From Shewanella gelidii (GTDB lineage Bacteria; Pseudomonadota; Gammaproteobacteria; Enterobacterales; Shewanellaceae), in the NCBI RefSeq assembly GCF_014647855.1, contig NZ_BMPZ01000010.1:62001-126000 (forward strand): a stretch of 64,000 bases of DNA. The letters run 5' to 3'. Below the pieces are notes generated by a model, which ran no database searches, was not told where the DNA came from, and worked only from the letters and a program-made list of their open reading frames with translations. Shown here in pieces: positions 1 to 7,818 of the stretch. Position 1 is the stretch's first letter. The number at the start of each line of letters is the position of its first letter. Both the position numbers and the translations under genes were made by a program.

Positions 1-530
1 CCACACTGGTCAGCACCATCAATCATCTAAAGGATGATCTAAACATTGGCATTATGGAGGCAGATATTGATTCAGATGTCGATGCCCATACTATCGCAAA
101 CACCGGCACAAAAGTAATTCAACTCCATACTGGCGGGATGTGCCACCTCGATGCCGAGATGACAAAGCAAGGACTCAATGGTTTAGATGCTAAATCTCTT
201 GATCTCGTGGTTCTAGAGAATGTTGGCAACCTCGTATGCCCTGCCGAGTTTGATACCGGTGCCGTTAAAAATGCCATGATCCTCAGCGTTCCCGAAGGGG
301 ATGATAAACCACTTAAATACCCCCTCATGTTTTCCATTGTAGACGTTTTACTGATAAACAAAATCGACACCATCGGCGTATTTGATTTTGATATTGCAGC
401 TGTTGAAGCGCGAGCAAAAAAGCTTAACCCAAACATTCAAGTCATCCCGATTTCCGCGAGAACAGGAGAAGGTATCGAGCAATGGGCTGATTGGTTACAC
501 ACCCAAGTTCACGCTTGGCAAAACCACTAG
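1..530 (+). CDS. hypB: HypB, hydrogenase nickel-insertion GTPase (5' end outside window)
   Basis: HypB is a GTPase that, with HypA, delivers nickel to the active site of NiFe hydrogenase. The reading frame is open from base 3 and begins inside the P-loop region with TLVSTINHL, so the N-terminus and Walker A glycines lie upstream of the window. Visible family features are EADIDSD, HTGGMCHLDA (the Cys/His region that binds metal at the GTPase dimer interface), ENVGNLVCPAEFD, the guanine-specificity motif NKID and a final SARTGEGIE. The stop TAG is at 528-530. It sits 23 bp upstream of the flavoprotein gene and shares its strand with hypA further down, so an operon is likely. Family assignment is firm; which hydrogenase it serves cannot be seen here. 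Confidence 0.93.
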   Translation, partial: TLVSTINHLKDDLNIGIMEADIDSDVDAHTIANTGTKVIQLHTGGMCHLDAEMTKQGLNGLDAKSLDLVVLENVGNLVCPAEFDTGAVKNAMILSVPEGDDKPLKYPLMFSIVDVLLINKIDTIGVFDFDIAAVEARAKKLNPNIQVIPISARTGEGIEQWADWLHTQVHAWQNH

Positions 531-553
531 TCTAGGGAAAGCGAGGAATCCAT

Positions 554-3247
554 ATGAAAATGGTCAAAAGCAAGGTACTTGACTTTGCCAACAAGATTAG
601 CCGCACAAAGCGCGGTTCTCGAAACGGCGTCACCAGTGACGACCCAGAATATAAAATACTCGAGCCGATCCTATCCGAAGAAATGGCAGAAGTCGCCTTA
701 TGCTTAGAGTTACGCAAACCCAAGTCTGCCCAGCAAGTTGCCTTATTGTGTGGCAAGCAAGAAGCTGAAACCGAAAAGCTTCTGTGGGAAATCGCCATGG
801 TCGGTGCCGCATTTGTCAACGAAATCGATGGCGTCGACCAATACTGGATTGATGTTTGGGTTCCCGGTCATATGGAAATGATCGTCAACAATAAAGAGCT
901 GATTCAAAAATATCCGCAACTTGGCGAAGCTTTTGATGCTTTTGGTAAGAAGAAAGGTCCTTTAGCTGCGGGGAATATTCCCGTTGGCTCTGGCCCAATG
1001 CGGATCATTCCCATCCAAACAGCCATCGATGGCGAAACCAAAAGTGCTTCGTATGAAGAAGTATCTAAATATCTGAATGACAATGATATCTTCTCCCTCT
1101 CAGACTGTGCTTGCCGCACATCGCGCGAGGCAATGGGTGAGGGGTGCGGCCACCTAAAAGAAGATATTTGTATTCAAATGGGGCACGCGGCTGAATACTA
1201 TATTCGTACTGGGCGCGGCCGAAAAATAACTCGAGACGAGGCTTTTGAGGTCATTAAAAAAGCGGAAGATAATGGTCTCATGCACAGCATGCCCAACTTT
1301 GACGGCTCTGGAGAGACCCATGCCATTTGTAACTGCTGCGGCTGTGGATGCTTTGCTTTAAGACTCGCAAGTCAATGGCAAAATCCTGACATGATCCGTT
1401 CAAACTATGTTGTAAAAGTCGATGCTCAAGAGTGTGTTGCTTGTGGCGAGTGTGTTGAGGTTTGCCCAACCAATGCGCTACGACTTGGGCAAAAACTATG
1501 TACAGCACAACCAGAGAAACCGAAAAAACGCGATCTGCCTTACGATACGAAATGGGGCCCAGACAAATGGAACCCAGACTATCGAACAAATAAACAAGTC
1601 GTCGCAGAAGGCGGTTCAAGCCCTTGTAAAGCCGAATGCCCGGCCCATATCGGCATTCAGGGCTACATCAAATTGGCCTCGCAAGGAAAGTATCGAGATG
1701 CTTTGGAGCTCATCAAAAAAGAGAATCCTTTTCCAGCAGTCTGCGGGCGAATTTGTCCGAAAAAATGCGAATCCGACTGCACCCGGGGCGATATTGATAA
1801 TCCAATTGCCATTGATGACATTAAGAAGTTTATTGCCCAGCAAGATCTCAATGCGGAGACACGCTATGTGCCAACAAAAAAGCACCAGTACGACAAAAAA
1901 ATAGCCGTGATTGGGAGCGGCCCAGCGGGTTTAAGCTGTGCTTACTTCCTTGCGGTTGATGGTTATCAAGTTACTGTTTTTGAGAAGCAACCAGCCCTTG
2001 GCGGAATGCTCACACTGGGCATCCCCTCTTATCGACTTGAAAAAGACGTCATTCTCTCTGAAATTGAAGCCCTCAAGGAATTAGGCGTCGAATTTAGATT
2101 AGGTATTGAAGTCGGCCAAGACGTAACACTTGATGCACTTCGAAAAGACGGATATAGCGCTTTTTATATTGCAGTTGGCGCGCAGTCAGGACGCAGCCTC
2201 GGCCTTAAGGGAGAATCCTCAATAGGCGTCACCACGGGCGTGGATTTCCTCCGCCAAGTCAACTTGGGACAGCAAAGCGAGCTGTCAGGACAAGTTGTCG
2301 TAATTGGTGGTGGTAACGTCGCGATTGATGTGGCACGCACAGCAACGCGGGCCGGCGCAGACGATGTACAACTGTTTTGTCTTGAAAGTCGGGCGCACAT
2401 GCCTGCACATAAAGAAGAAGTGGAGGAAGCATTAGCGGAAGATATTTCCATCCATAATGGCTGGGGTCCCAGACGTATCATTGAGGAAGATAGCAAAGTC
2501 ACGGCTGTCGAGTTTGCACAATGCCTACGTGTACTCGATGAAGCGGGTAATTTCTCTCCCGAATTTGACGAGCAACATACGCAAGTTATTGCTGCAGACC
2601 ATGTGATTTTATCGGTCGGCCAAGCAATGCGCTGGGGAAGGTTACTCACAGGCAGCAAGGTTAACCTCAACCCAAATCAAACTGTAATTGCCGACCCCAT
2701 TACTTATCAAACGGGTGAACCCGACATATTTGTCGGCGGCGATGCTTACACCGGCCCTCGGTTTGCCATTGATGCGATTGCTCAAGGCAAAGAAGCTGCG
2801 ATTTCAATTCATCGATTTGTGCAGCACGGTCAAAGCTTACTGTTGGGACGAATACAGCGCAACTACCAGTCTTTCGACCGGCAAGCGCTCAACTTAGATG
2901 GCTACGACAACAGTCCAAGGCAAGAGATTGCTGAAGTCGACGGCCAAGAGTCGAAGAAAACTTTCAGAGATTTACGCGGCACTTTAACCCAACAGCAAGT
3001 TCAGCAAGAAACCCTGCGCTGCTTAGACTGCGGTGTTGTGGTAGCGGACGAGTTTATGTGTGTGGGTTGTGGTGCATGTACAACCAAATGTCAGTTTGAT
3101 GCGATTTCTTTGGTACGTGCCTATGATGCTGATGGCGCCGATTTGAAAAATGTCAAAGGGGTCATTATCAAGCATGCCTTGAAACGCAAAGTTCGTATTG
3201 CAATGAAAGCCCCAATCAAACGCATTAAAACCATGTTAGTCGATTGA
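554..3247 (+). CDS. Multi-Fe-S, FAD-dependent NAD(P)H oxidoreductase (GltD-like core) inside the hyp operon
   Basis: A modular 897-residue redox protein. Residues 1-170 resemble a winged-helix-like region of unknown role. Next come unusual cysteine clusters, SDCACR near 180 and CNCCGCGCF near 260, then a ferredoxin motif CVACGECVEVCP near 297. A GltD/dihydropyrimidine-dehydrogenase-type Fe-S domain follows (CPAHIGIQGYIKLA, then CGRICPKKCESDC). The FAD motif GSGPAGLSCAYFL lies near 452 and a second dinucleotide motif GGGNVAIDVART near 580. A final CVGCGACTTKCQFDAI lies near 850. Homologues transfer electrons between NAD(P)H and ferredoxin-like partners. The start ATG at 554 has GAGGAA just upstream. 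Its place between hypB and hypA suggests a link to hydrogenase or nickel-enzyme redox chemistry, but partner and direction are unknown. It is not simply glutamate synthase small subunit, because of the N-terminal 400 residues. Confidence 0.82.
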   Translation: MKMVKSKVLDFANKISRTKRGSRNGVTSDDPEYKILEPILSEEMAEVALCLELRKPKSAQQVALLCGKQEAETEKLLWEIAMVGAAFVNEIDGVDQYWIDVWVPGHMEMIVNNKELIQKYPQLGEAFDAFGKKKGPLAAGNIPVGSGPMRIIPIQTAIDGETKSASYEEVSKYLNDNDIFSLSDCACRTSREAMGEGCGHLKEDICIQMGHAAEYYIRTGRGRKITRDEAFEVIKKAEDNGLMHSMPNFDGSGETHAICNCCGCGCFALRLASQWQNPDMIRSNYVVKVDAQECVACGECVEVCPTNALRLGQKLCTAQPEKPKKRDLPYDTKWGPDKWNPDYRTNKQVVAEGGSSPCKAECPAHIGIQGYIKLASQGKYRDALELIKKENPFPAVCGRICPKKCESDCTRGDIDNPIAIDDIKKFIAQQDLNAETRYVPTKKHQYDKKIAVIGSGPAGLSCAYFLAVDGYQVTVFEKQPALGGMLTLGIPSYRLEKDVILSEIEALKELGVEFRLGIEVGQDVTLDALRKDGYSAFYIAVGAQSGRSLGLKGESSIGVTTGVDFLRQVNLGQQSELSGQVVVIGGGNVAIDVARTATRAGADDVQLFCLESRAHMPAHKEEVEEALAEDISIHNGWGPRRIIEEDSKVTAVEFAQCLRVLDEAGNFSPEFDEQHTQVIAADHVILSVGQAMRWGRLLTGSKVNLNPNQTVIADPITYQTGEPDIFVGGDAYTGPRFAIDAIAQGKEAAISIHRFVQHGQSLLLGRIQRNYQSFDRQALNLDGYDNSPRQEIAEVDGQESKKTFRDLRGTLTQQQVQQETLRCLDCGVVVADEFMCVGCGACTTKCQFDAISLVRAYDADGADLKNVKGVIIKHALKRKVRIAMKAPIKRIKTMLVD

Positions 3248-3253
3248 TCGCAT

Positions 3254-3278
3254 GAGCATGGTGCAATGCACCATGCTC
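3254..3278 (+). other. Intercistronic hairpin before hypA
   Basis: A perfect 12-base inverted repeat (GAGCATGGTGCA / TGCACCATGCTC) separated by one base lies between the oxidoreductase stop and the hypA Shine-Dalgarno AAAGGAG at 3284-3290. No T-run follows, so it is not a standard intrinsic terminator. A role in RNA processing, or in setting the ratio of hypA to upstream messages, is inference. Confidence 0.55.
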
Positions 3279-3297
3279 AATTTAAAGGAGCCTAATT

Positions 3298-3639
3298 GTG
3301 CATGAACTCGGCGTCGTCATAGAAGTTGTTAAAACAGTGAGTGAGTTTGCTAAAACTCACCAATTACAGAAAGTAGATACGATTGTACTGCAAATCGGTC
3401 AACTCTCTTCAATGATCCCAAAATACATTGAAGATTGTTATCCCGCAGCGGTTGATGGGACACCGCTTGAACACACCAAGCTAGCGATTGAGGTCATCCC
3501 AGCGGAAGCGATCTGCAAGCAATGCCACCAGATTTTCAATATTTTACAGCATCAATCCAAGTGCCCAGATTGCCAATGTGAAGACTGGGGAATGCTCAGT
3601 GGCAAAGAGTTTTTAATTAAAGAAGTGATTGCCTACTAA
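3298..3639 (+). CDS. hypA: HypA, hydrogenase nickel metallochaperone
   Basis: HypA binds nickel through its N-terminal Met-His-Glu and hands it to the hydrogenase large subunit together with HypB. The 113-residue product starts MHELG, which fixes the start at the GTG codon at 3298, with AAAGGAG about 7 bases upstream. The structural zinc site is visible as CKQC and CPDC about 17 residues apart in the C-terminal half. Length matches the family (about 113-118). It is the last gene of the hypB-oxidoreductase-hypA series and its stop overlaps the stop of the convergent tlpA-like gene by 4 bases. The zinc loop sequence differs from Escherichia coli HypA, so it may belong to a divergent HypA group. 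The nickel role is inferred from the family. Confidence 0.93.
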   Translation: MHELGVVIEVVKTVSEFAKTHQLQKVDTIVLQIGQLSSMIPKYIEDCYPAAVDGTPLEHTKLAIEVIPAEAICKQCHQIFNILQHQSKCPDCQCEDWGMLSGKEFLIKEVIAY

Positions 3640-4151
3640 TGTAAGCTATTCGAGTGAGCCAATAACTCATTCAATGTATCAGCAATCTCTCCGATTACAC
3701 TTTCGCCATATCCAACACTCTGCATTGCAATACGTCCTTGCTGGTCAATTATTACTAAATGCGGGATACCTTCTACCTTATATTTCTTTCCTATACGCCC
3801 TTTGGGATCATGGCTTAAAGTCAGTTGCGTATCTTTAAAGACCTTTTTAATCTTGCGGTAGGTCTTTCGATCTTCGCGAAAATTAACCGCAATAACTCGA
3901 ACTTTATCTAGACCGAGGTGATTTTGAATATTATCTAATATGGGTAGTTCTTTTAAACAGGGACTGCACCAAGACGCCCAAAAACTTACAACAATAACTT
4001 TTCCTTCTAGCTCTGACACATAAACCTTACCACCATTTGCGTCTTTGCCTAAATAATCAGGAGCCTCACTACCAATCTCCAATAGTGTTTCACTCGCATG
4101 AGCACTTATCGAAATTGCCAAAAAGATTAAAGCTACAATTTTTCTAATCAT
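3636..4151 (-). CDS. TlpA-like periplasmic thioredoxin
   Basis: A 171-residue thiol-disulfide protein. An N-terminal signal peptide (MIRKIVALIFLAISISAHA) is followed by a TlpA/ResA-type thioredoxin fold with the active site WCSPC at about residues 61-65 inside the ASWCSPCLKELP motif, and the cis-proline region EGIPHLVIID near 130. Such proteins usually reduce disulfides in the periplasm, often during cytochrome c maturation or for a dedicated partner. The start ATG at 4151 has TAAGGAT upstream. The membrane protein gene at 4160-4723 ends 8 bases upstream, so the two are probably cotranscribed. The substrate is unknown. It runs convergently into hypA. Confidence 0.88.
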   Translation of the reverse strand: MIRKIVALIFLAISISAHASETLLEIGSEAPDYLGKDANGGKVYVSELEGKVIVVSFWASWCSPCLKELPILDNIQNHLGLDKVRVIAVNFREDRKTYRKIKKVFKDTQLTLSHDPKGRIGKKYKVEGIPHLVIIDQQGRIAMQSVGYGESVIGEIADTLNELLAHSNSLH

Positions 4152-4159
4152 TTTTATCC

Positions 4160-4723
4160 TTAAATATTTATTCCGTTAGACTCGCACAAATAACCATTTG
4201 ATAATGAAGAACTAAAGTGCTGTGCAGTCACTGAGGATGCCCCTTTCGCCTCTATAGTCGAACTCTTTAGGCTTTCGAACGTATGCCCTGACTCCAACAA
4301 AACATCCTGTGCCCAAAACACGCCTTGAACACTAAGTCCGAATAAGGCCAATATCACCAACCCAAAAACATAAACTCTGAACCTTGCCTTAGTGCCATAA
4401 ACATATGCTGTTGGTCGCAATACCTTTTCACCAGGCGGCGGAAACTGCTGCGATTGATAAACCCGCCAACTGAGTGGCCCAAGCAAAATACTAAACACAA
4501 TAACGGCTGACAAGGGCAAGCCAACAAATACTCCATATATCAATAACTCTGCGCCAGTTGCCCAACCATAGTCATGACAGTGAGCCACTTCGGCATAAAG
4601 AGTTAACCAAGGAAAAAACCAAGTTTCAGTGACAAAAAGTAATGGCAATGCCCAGCAAAGATGCTTCGCAATCAGCAACAGCTTTTCCTTCACGCTTAAC
4701 ATTGGGGCATATTCAGACTTCAA
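4160..4723 (-). CDS. Unknown inner-membrane protein, TTG start
   Basis: I do not recognise this 187-residue protein. It shows three hydrophobic segments at roughly residues 13-35, 55-82 and 115-137, with a short cytoplasmic or periplasmic loop containing several prolines (QFPPPGEK) between the second and third. Cysteine and histidine occur in AEVAHCHDYGW. The reading frame opens with TTG at 4723, preceded by AAGGAAG at about 7 bases; no in-frame ATG has a comparable ribosome site, and the next Met is residue 8. It lies directly upstream of the TlpA-like thioredoxin gene on the same strand, which suggests a membrane partner for that thioredoxin, but no motif proves it. Confidence 0.65.
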   Translation of the reverse strand: MKSEYAPMLSVKEKLLLIAKHLCWALPLLFVTETWFFPWLTLYAEVAHCHDYGWATGAELLIYGVFVGLPLSAVIVFSILLGPLSWRVYQSQQFPPPGEKVLRPTAYVYGTKARFRVYVFGLVILALFGLSVQGVFWAQDVLLESGHTFESLKSSTIEAKGASSVTAQHFSSSLSNGYLCESNGINI

Positions 4724-4847
4724 TCCATCTTCCTTTTTGAGTGTGCTTACGCCCTAGAAGGCAACAAATTACGAACAAATCAGTGGCTGAGTGATTCACC
4801 ATGTCACGGCAAAGTATTCAACTACGTCAGAATGAAAACGGCAATAA

Positions 4848-4877
4848 AAAAGGCCGAAATTCACATTTCGGCCTTTT
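4848..4877 (-). terminator. Intrinsic terminator of the HemN-like gene
   Basis: Thirteen-base arms AAAAGGCCGAAAT and ATTTCGGCCTTTT enclose the loop TCAC. Read on the minus strand, the GC-rich stem is followed by a T-run just past the stop of the radical SAM gene. The symmetric A/T flanks could also stop plus-strand transcription. Confidence 0.85.
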
Positions 4878-4894
4878 CAAACATTCATCAGAAT

Positions 4895-6232
4895 TTACAT
4901 ATCACAAGCTTGCAAAGGCTTACGCAATTGCGCACGGACATTGTCCATCCCTGAGTAAAACTCTTTCATCATCAACAGGCCCATCATTTTACCGTTGTCG
5001 GTAACGATTAAGTTATCTGGATCTGTTGGATCATTTTTCAATGCGCCGATGGCTTTCATTGAAGTCATTTCTTTGAATAATGCGGTATCTAAATTCACGC
5101 CAAATGTTTCACGGAAATATTTGCGCGAAAGGCGACCAGAGAACATGCCCAGCAAGAAGCGATATTGCATCACATCTTTCTTGCTGTAGTTCTTCTGTTG
5201 CTCAACACCCATTTTTCCAGCGGCAATTCTTTCATGGTATTTGCGAAGCGAAAACGTATTCACGTGAAGCGTATCGTTTAGGAAGCTAAACGATCCAGAG
5301 CCTACCCCTAAGTACTCATCATAGTCGATAACATACTCATCAAACCCTTCATCGTTAGCTTTACCAAATGCCCACGCAGAAAGCTGATTATACTGACCGT
5401 TCAGGCTATTTAGAATTTGACGATATTGGTTGGCCATATCCGCTTGATCTGCTGCTAACTTACCCTTCACGCTTTTGCGGGTTTGGTGAGTAATCATCAG
5501 TGGGTATGTGGTGATTTGACGCGGATCTAATCGCGATGCCATATCCAAATCATGCTGAATAATCTCTTCCGTTTGGCCACGGAAGCCAAAAATCAAATCA
5601 ACGTTGATAATGGGAAACAGCTCTTTGGCCGCCATGATTTTGTCGAACGTTTGTTGACCACTACCAAACTTTTCAAGTCGGTCCGTCATTTTCAAAATGC
5701 CATCATCGAAACTTTGAACACCCACAGACATGCGGTCAACTAATCCCTCAAGCTGTTTAAATTCGGGGCTATCTAGGTGTTGAGGATCCGACTCACAAGA
5801 AACCTCTTTAATGCTTGGGAATAGCTTTTTGGCATACTCAATGGTTCGCGCGAGCTCATCTTCTAGGACTGTCGTCGTCCCGCCACCGATATACATGGAT
5901 TCAAAGTCATAGCCTAAGGCTTTAACCATATCCATCTCTTTACGCAAAGACACAAAATAAGCGCGAGCTTTATCTTCTTTAAAAATAAAACGGTGGAAAG
6001 TGCAGTAAGAGCAGAGGGTATGACAGAAAGGTACATGGGCATACAACATGTACTTTTTGCCCTCTACCGGTGCAGGCATGGTATCGGCAGACAGAGTGTC
6101 GAGTCTTAGGTTCTTATCGACATAATATTGCATCACCCGTTCCATCGAGCTCAACATCCAAGTTGGCACCGTAATATTGGCTTCGTATCCGCCGGCAAAC
6201 TTGGTGTCTAGAGTTTGGATAATTGATGACAT
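4895..6232 (-). CDS. HemN-like radical SAM protein
   Basis: A 445-residue radical SAM enzyme of the oxygen-independent coproporphyrinogen oxidase-like family. The cluster motif CHTLCSYC (CX3CX2C) lies near residues 74-81, followed by the SAM-binding segment YIGGGTTTVL near 115 and SVGVQSFDD near 170, an arrangement typical of HemN/HemW/HutW. The C-terminal 120 residues resemble the HemN accessory domain. Proteins of this family include coproporphyrinogen dehydrogenase, heme chaperones (HemW) and heme-degrading methyltransferases (ChuW/HutW). The N-terminus (about 55 residues before the core) is longer than in HemW and does not decide between them. It is a single gene with its own terminator. 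No heme-uptake gene lies next to it, so the substrate remains open. Confidence 0.8.
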   Translation of the reverse strand: MSSIIQTLDTKFAGGYEANITVPTWMLSSMERVMQYYVDKNLRLDTLSADTMPAPVEGKKYMLYAHVPFCHTLCSYCTFHRFIFKEDKARAYFVSLRKEMDMVKALGYDFESMYIGGGTTTVLEDELARTIEYAKKLFPSIKEVSCESDPQHLDSPEFKQLEGLVDRMSVGVQSFDDGILKMTDRLEKFGSGQQTFDKIMAAKELFPIINVDLIFGFRGQTEEIIQHDLDMASRLDPRQITTYPLMITHQTRKSVKGKLAADQADMANQYRQILNSLNGQYNQLSAWAFGKANDEGFDEYVIDYDEYLGVGSGSFSFLNDTLHVNTFSLRKYHERIAAGKMGVEQQKNYSKKDVMQYRFLLGMFSGRLSRKYFRETFGVNLDTALFKEMTSMKAIGALKNDPTDPDNLIVTDNGKMMGLLMMKEFYSGMDNVRAQLRKPLQACDM

Positions 6233-6364
6233 AAGGGTTCCTATCTTAGGTAATTATTTATACTGCCTTTTACTGTATTAGTGAGTGCGAATATCTCCCT
6301 AACAGAGGTTGCAGACTAACTGCAATCTTTTTTTTAAACCGTGAACTGGTTACAAGTTACGCAG

Positions 6365-6376
6365 CGCTAATTAGCG
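6365..6376. promoter_or_regulatory. 12-base palindrome upstream of the HemN-like gene
   Basis: CGCTAATTAGCG is a perfect palindrome about 135 bases upstream of the HemN-like start codon, followed at once by AATGTTAATATTTGC. It could be a regulator site, but short AT-rich palindromes also arise by chance. Confidence 0.25.
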
Positions 6377-6722
6377 AATGTTAATATTTGCTAGCTCAAC
6401 CACACTTTAGTAAATGCCAAATTTGACGGATCGCTCACAAAACTATTCCAAATGGTTTTTATGGCAAAAGCCTTTTGTTAATTAATGACCACAAAACTCG
6501 AAAAAACAGGACTTTTGTTTAGTTTTAGGGCGATAAATACTACAAAACTTAGCATTTTGCCGTTTTTCACTGTTGAAGCCAGCAAATCAATAGCGAATAA
6601 AGATCAACCACTGGAATAGTTTGCAGGCTGGGTCACACTATTTGAGCACACCCTCAAGTTTAGACAATGCTAAACAAAGACGCTGTCTATGACTCCACAA
6701 ATGCAAGCAAGGTCGCAAAAAA

Positions 6723-6745
6723 ATACCCACCGATTTGGTGGGTAT
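6723..6745 (-). terminator. Intrinsic terminator of the fdh structural operon
   Basis: Nine-base perfect arms ATACCCACC / GGTGGGTAT with the loop GATTT. On the minus strand the hairpin is followed by a T-run (the A-run at 6717-6723), 26 bases past the stop of the gamma-subunit gene. Confidence 0.88.
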
Positions 6746-6770
6746 CTTCAGCTGGCGATGTCGTTACAAA

Positions 6771-7772
6771 TTACTCTTTATAACGAATGGAGCCATTCTC
6801 TTTGATTTCATCGTACCAAAGGTTGTGGTGTTGTATCGCCCAGTTTTCATCACAATAACCAGACTTCATACATTCCATTCCCCCTTCACTCAATGCCGTA
6901 GCCATCCAAATATGCACGATAGTAAATGCAATAATGATGATGGCACTCGTAGCATGGATCAGCAATGCCGCCATCGACGCTTCTCTTGGTAAGTCGAGCC
7001 CCGGCAACACCAACATGGCACCGGAAATACAAATGAACAAACCAAATATAGTGAGCGTCCAAAACCACATTTTTTCACCCGCATTGGCAAATCCACTATC
7101 AGGATGTTTGCCTTTGAAGGGGCCAAAATTAATGTAACCACCAACAACAAGGAACCACTTTAAGTCGTAAAGCTTAAATGTCTGCAAAGGCATCCACTTC
7201 ACAACACAAAGTACCCAAGATACAAAGAATACTGGACCAGACCAGTCGTGAATAAACTTACTCGCACCAATTAACGATGCCCAAAGTCCATCCCCAACAT
7301 AGGGTTGTAACACATGCTTACCTAGCATAATGTTTAAACCAGTGACAATCAGCAACAGACAGGAAATCGCCAAAACCCAATGCAACTTCACATCTGATTT
7401 TGACCAACGTTCCACCATCTTGCCCGAATATCCATGACTCAGTTTCGACGGCCCGTTCACGAGGAAAAACACTAAAAACACGGCAAAAACACCCAAGACA
7501 GTAAAGCCCATCGCAGGTGTTAAATACTCGTTCTTAATCTCTTTTCCTTGGTTACCGGCAACATTGATGAGATTGCCACCTTCTAGACCTTGGTCAGTGC
7601 TATAACCGGATTCTCCGGCTTTCACTGCTCGCCAAAGGTCAGCGTCACTCATCTTCGCTGTTCCCTGCTGCTTACTGTTTTGCTCATCGACGGCCATCGT
7701 GGTTGGCGCAAGCCCCAACCCCATGACAAGTACGAGTAAGGTCAACAAACTACGCAGCGATTTAGTTAACAT
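6771..7772 (-). CDS. fdhC: Formate dehydrogenase gamma subunit, membrane cytochrome b
   Basis: The membrane subunit anchors formate dehydrogenase and passes electrons from the Fe-S subunit to quinone through two b hemes. The product (333 residues from the ATG at 7772, which has AAGGAG at good spacing; the upstream in-frame GTG is less likely) has a cleavable-looking signal peptide ending near TTMA, and a periplasmic stretch of about 65 residues. Four or more membrane helices with conserved histidines follow (VKLHWVLAISCLLLIVTG, FIHDWSGPVFFVSWVLC, LIHATSAIIIIAFTIVHIW). Length and layout fit the gamma subunits of Shewanella-type enzymes, which are longer than E. coli FdnI because of the N-terminal extension. 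It is the last gene of the fdhA-fdhB-fdhC series. Confidence 0.92.
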   Translation of the reverse strand: MLTKSLRSLLTLLVLVMGLGLAPTTMAVDEQNSKQQGTAKMSDADLWRAVKAGESGYSTDQGLEGGNLINVAGNQGKEIKNEYLTPAMGFTVLGVFAVFLVFFLVNGPSKLSHGYSGKMVERWSKSDVKLHWVLAISCLLLIVTGLNIMLGKHVLQPYVGDGLWASLIGASKFIHDWSGPVFFVSWVLCVVKWMPLQTFKLYDLKWFLVVGGYINFGPFKGKHPDSGFANAGEKMWFWTLTIFGLFICISGAMLVLPGLDLPREASMAALLIHATSAIIIIAFTIVHIWMATALSEGGMECMKSGYCDENWAIQHHNLWYDEIKENGSIRYKE

Positions 7773-7818
7773 AGTCACTCCTTGTCGGGCTACAGCAATA
7801 GCTGTAGCCCTAGCTGCA

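Larger units (their letters stand above)
6233..6770. other. Intergenic region between the HemN-like gene and the fdh locus
   Basis: No credible coding frame is visible in these 538 bases. The region is AT-rich and should hold the promoter of the minus-strand HemN-like gene on its left side. A 12-base perfect palindrome CGCTAATTAGCG lies at 6365-6376. Runs of AAAACT/ACAAAAC recur at about 6436-6560 without clear periodicity. The right end holds the fdh terminator. Confidence 0.5.

Noticed and set aside
119-436. Minus-strand frame inside hypB
   Set aside because: It is the antisense of a clear HypB sequence and has no family motif.
2164-2670. 168-codon minus-strand frame inside the flavoprotein gene
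   Set aside because: It lies opposite strong FAD/NAD(P)H motifs on the plus strand and has Ser/Arg/Thr-rich composition typical of an antisense frame.
554-3247. Simple annotation as glutamate synthase small subunit
   Set aside because: Only the C-terminal half is GltD-like. The N-terminal 400 residues with extra cysteine clusters and the hyp context do not fit glutamate synthase.
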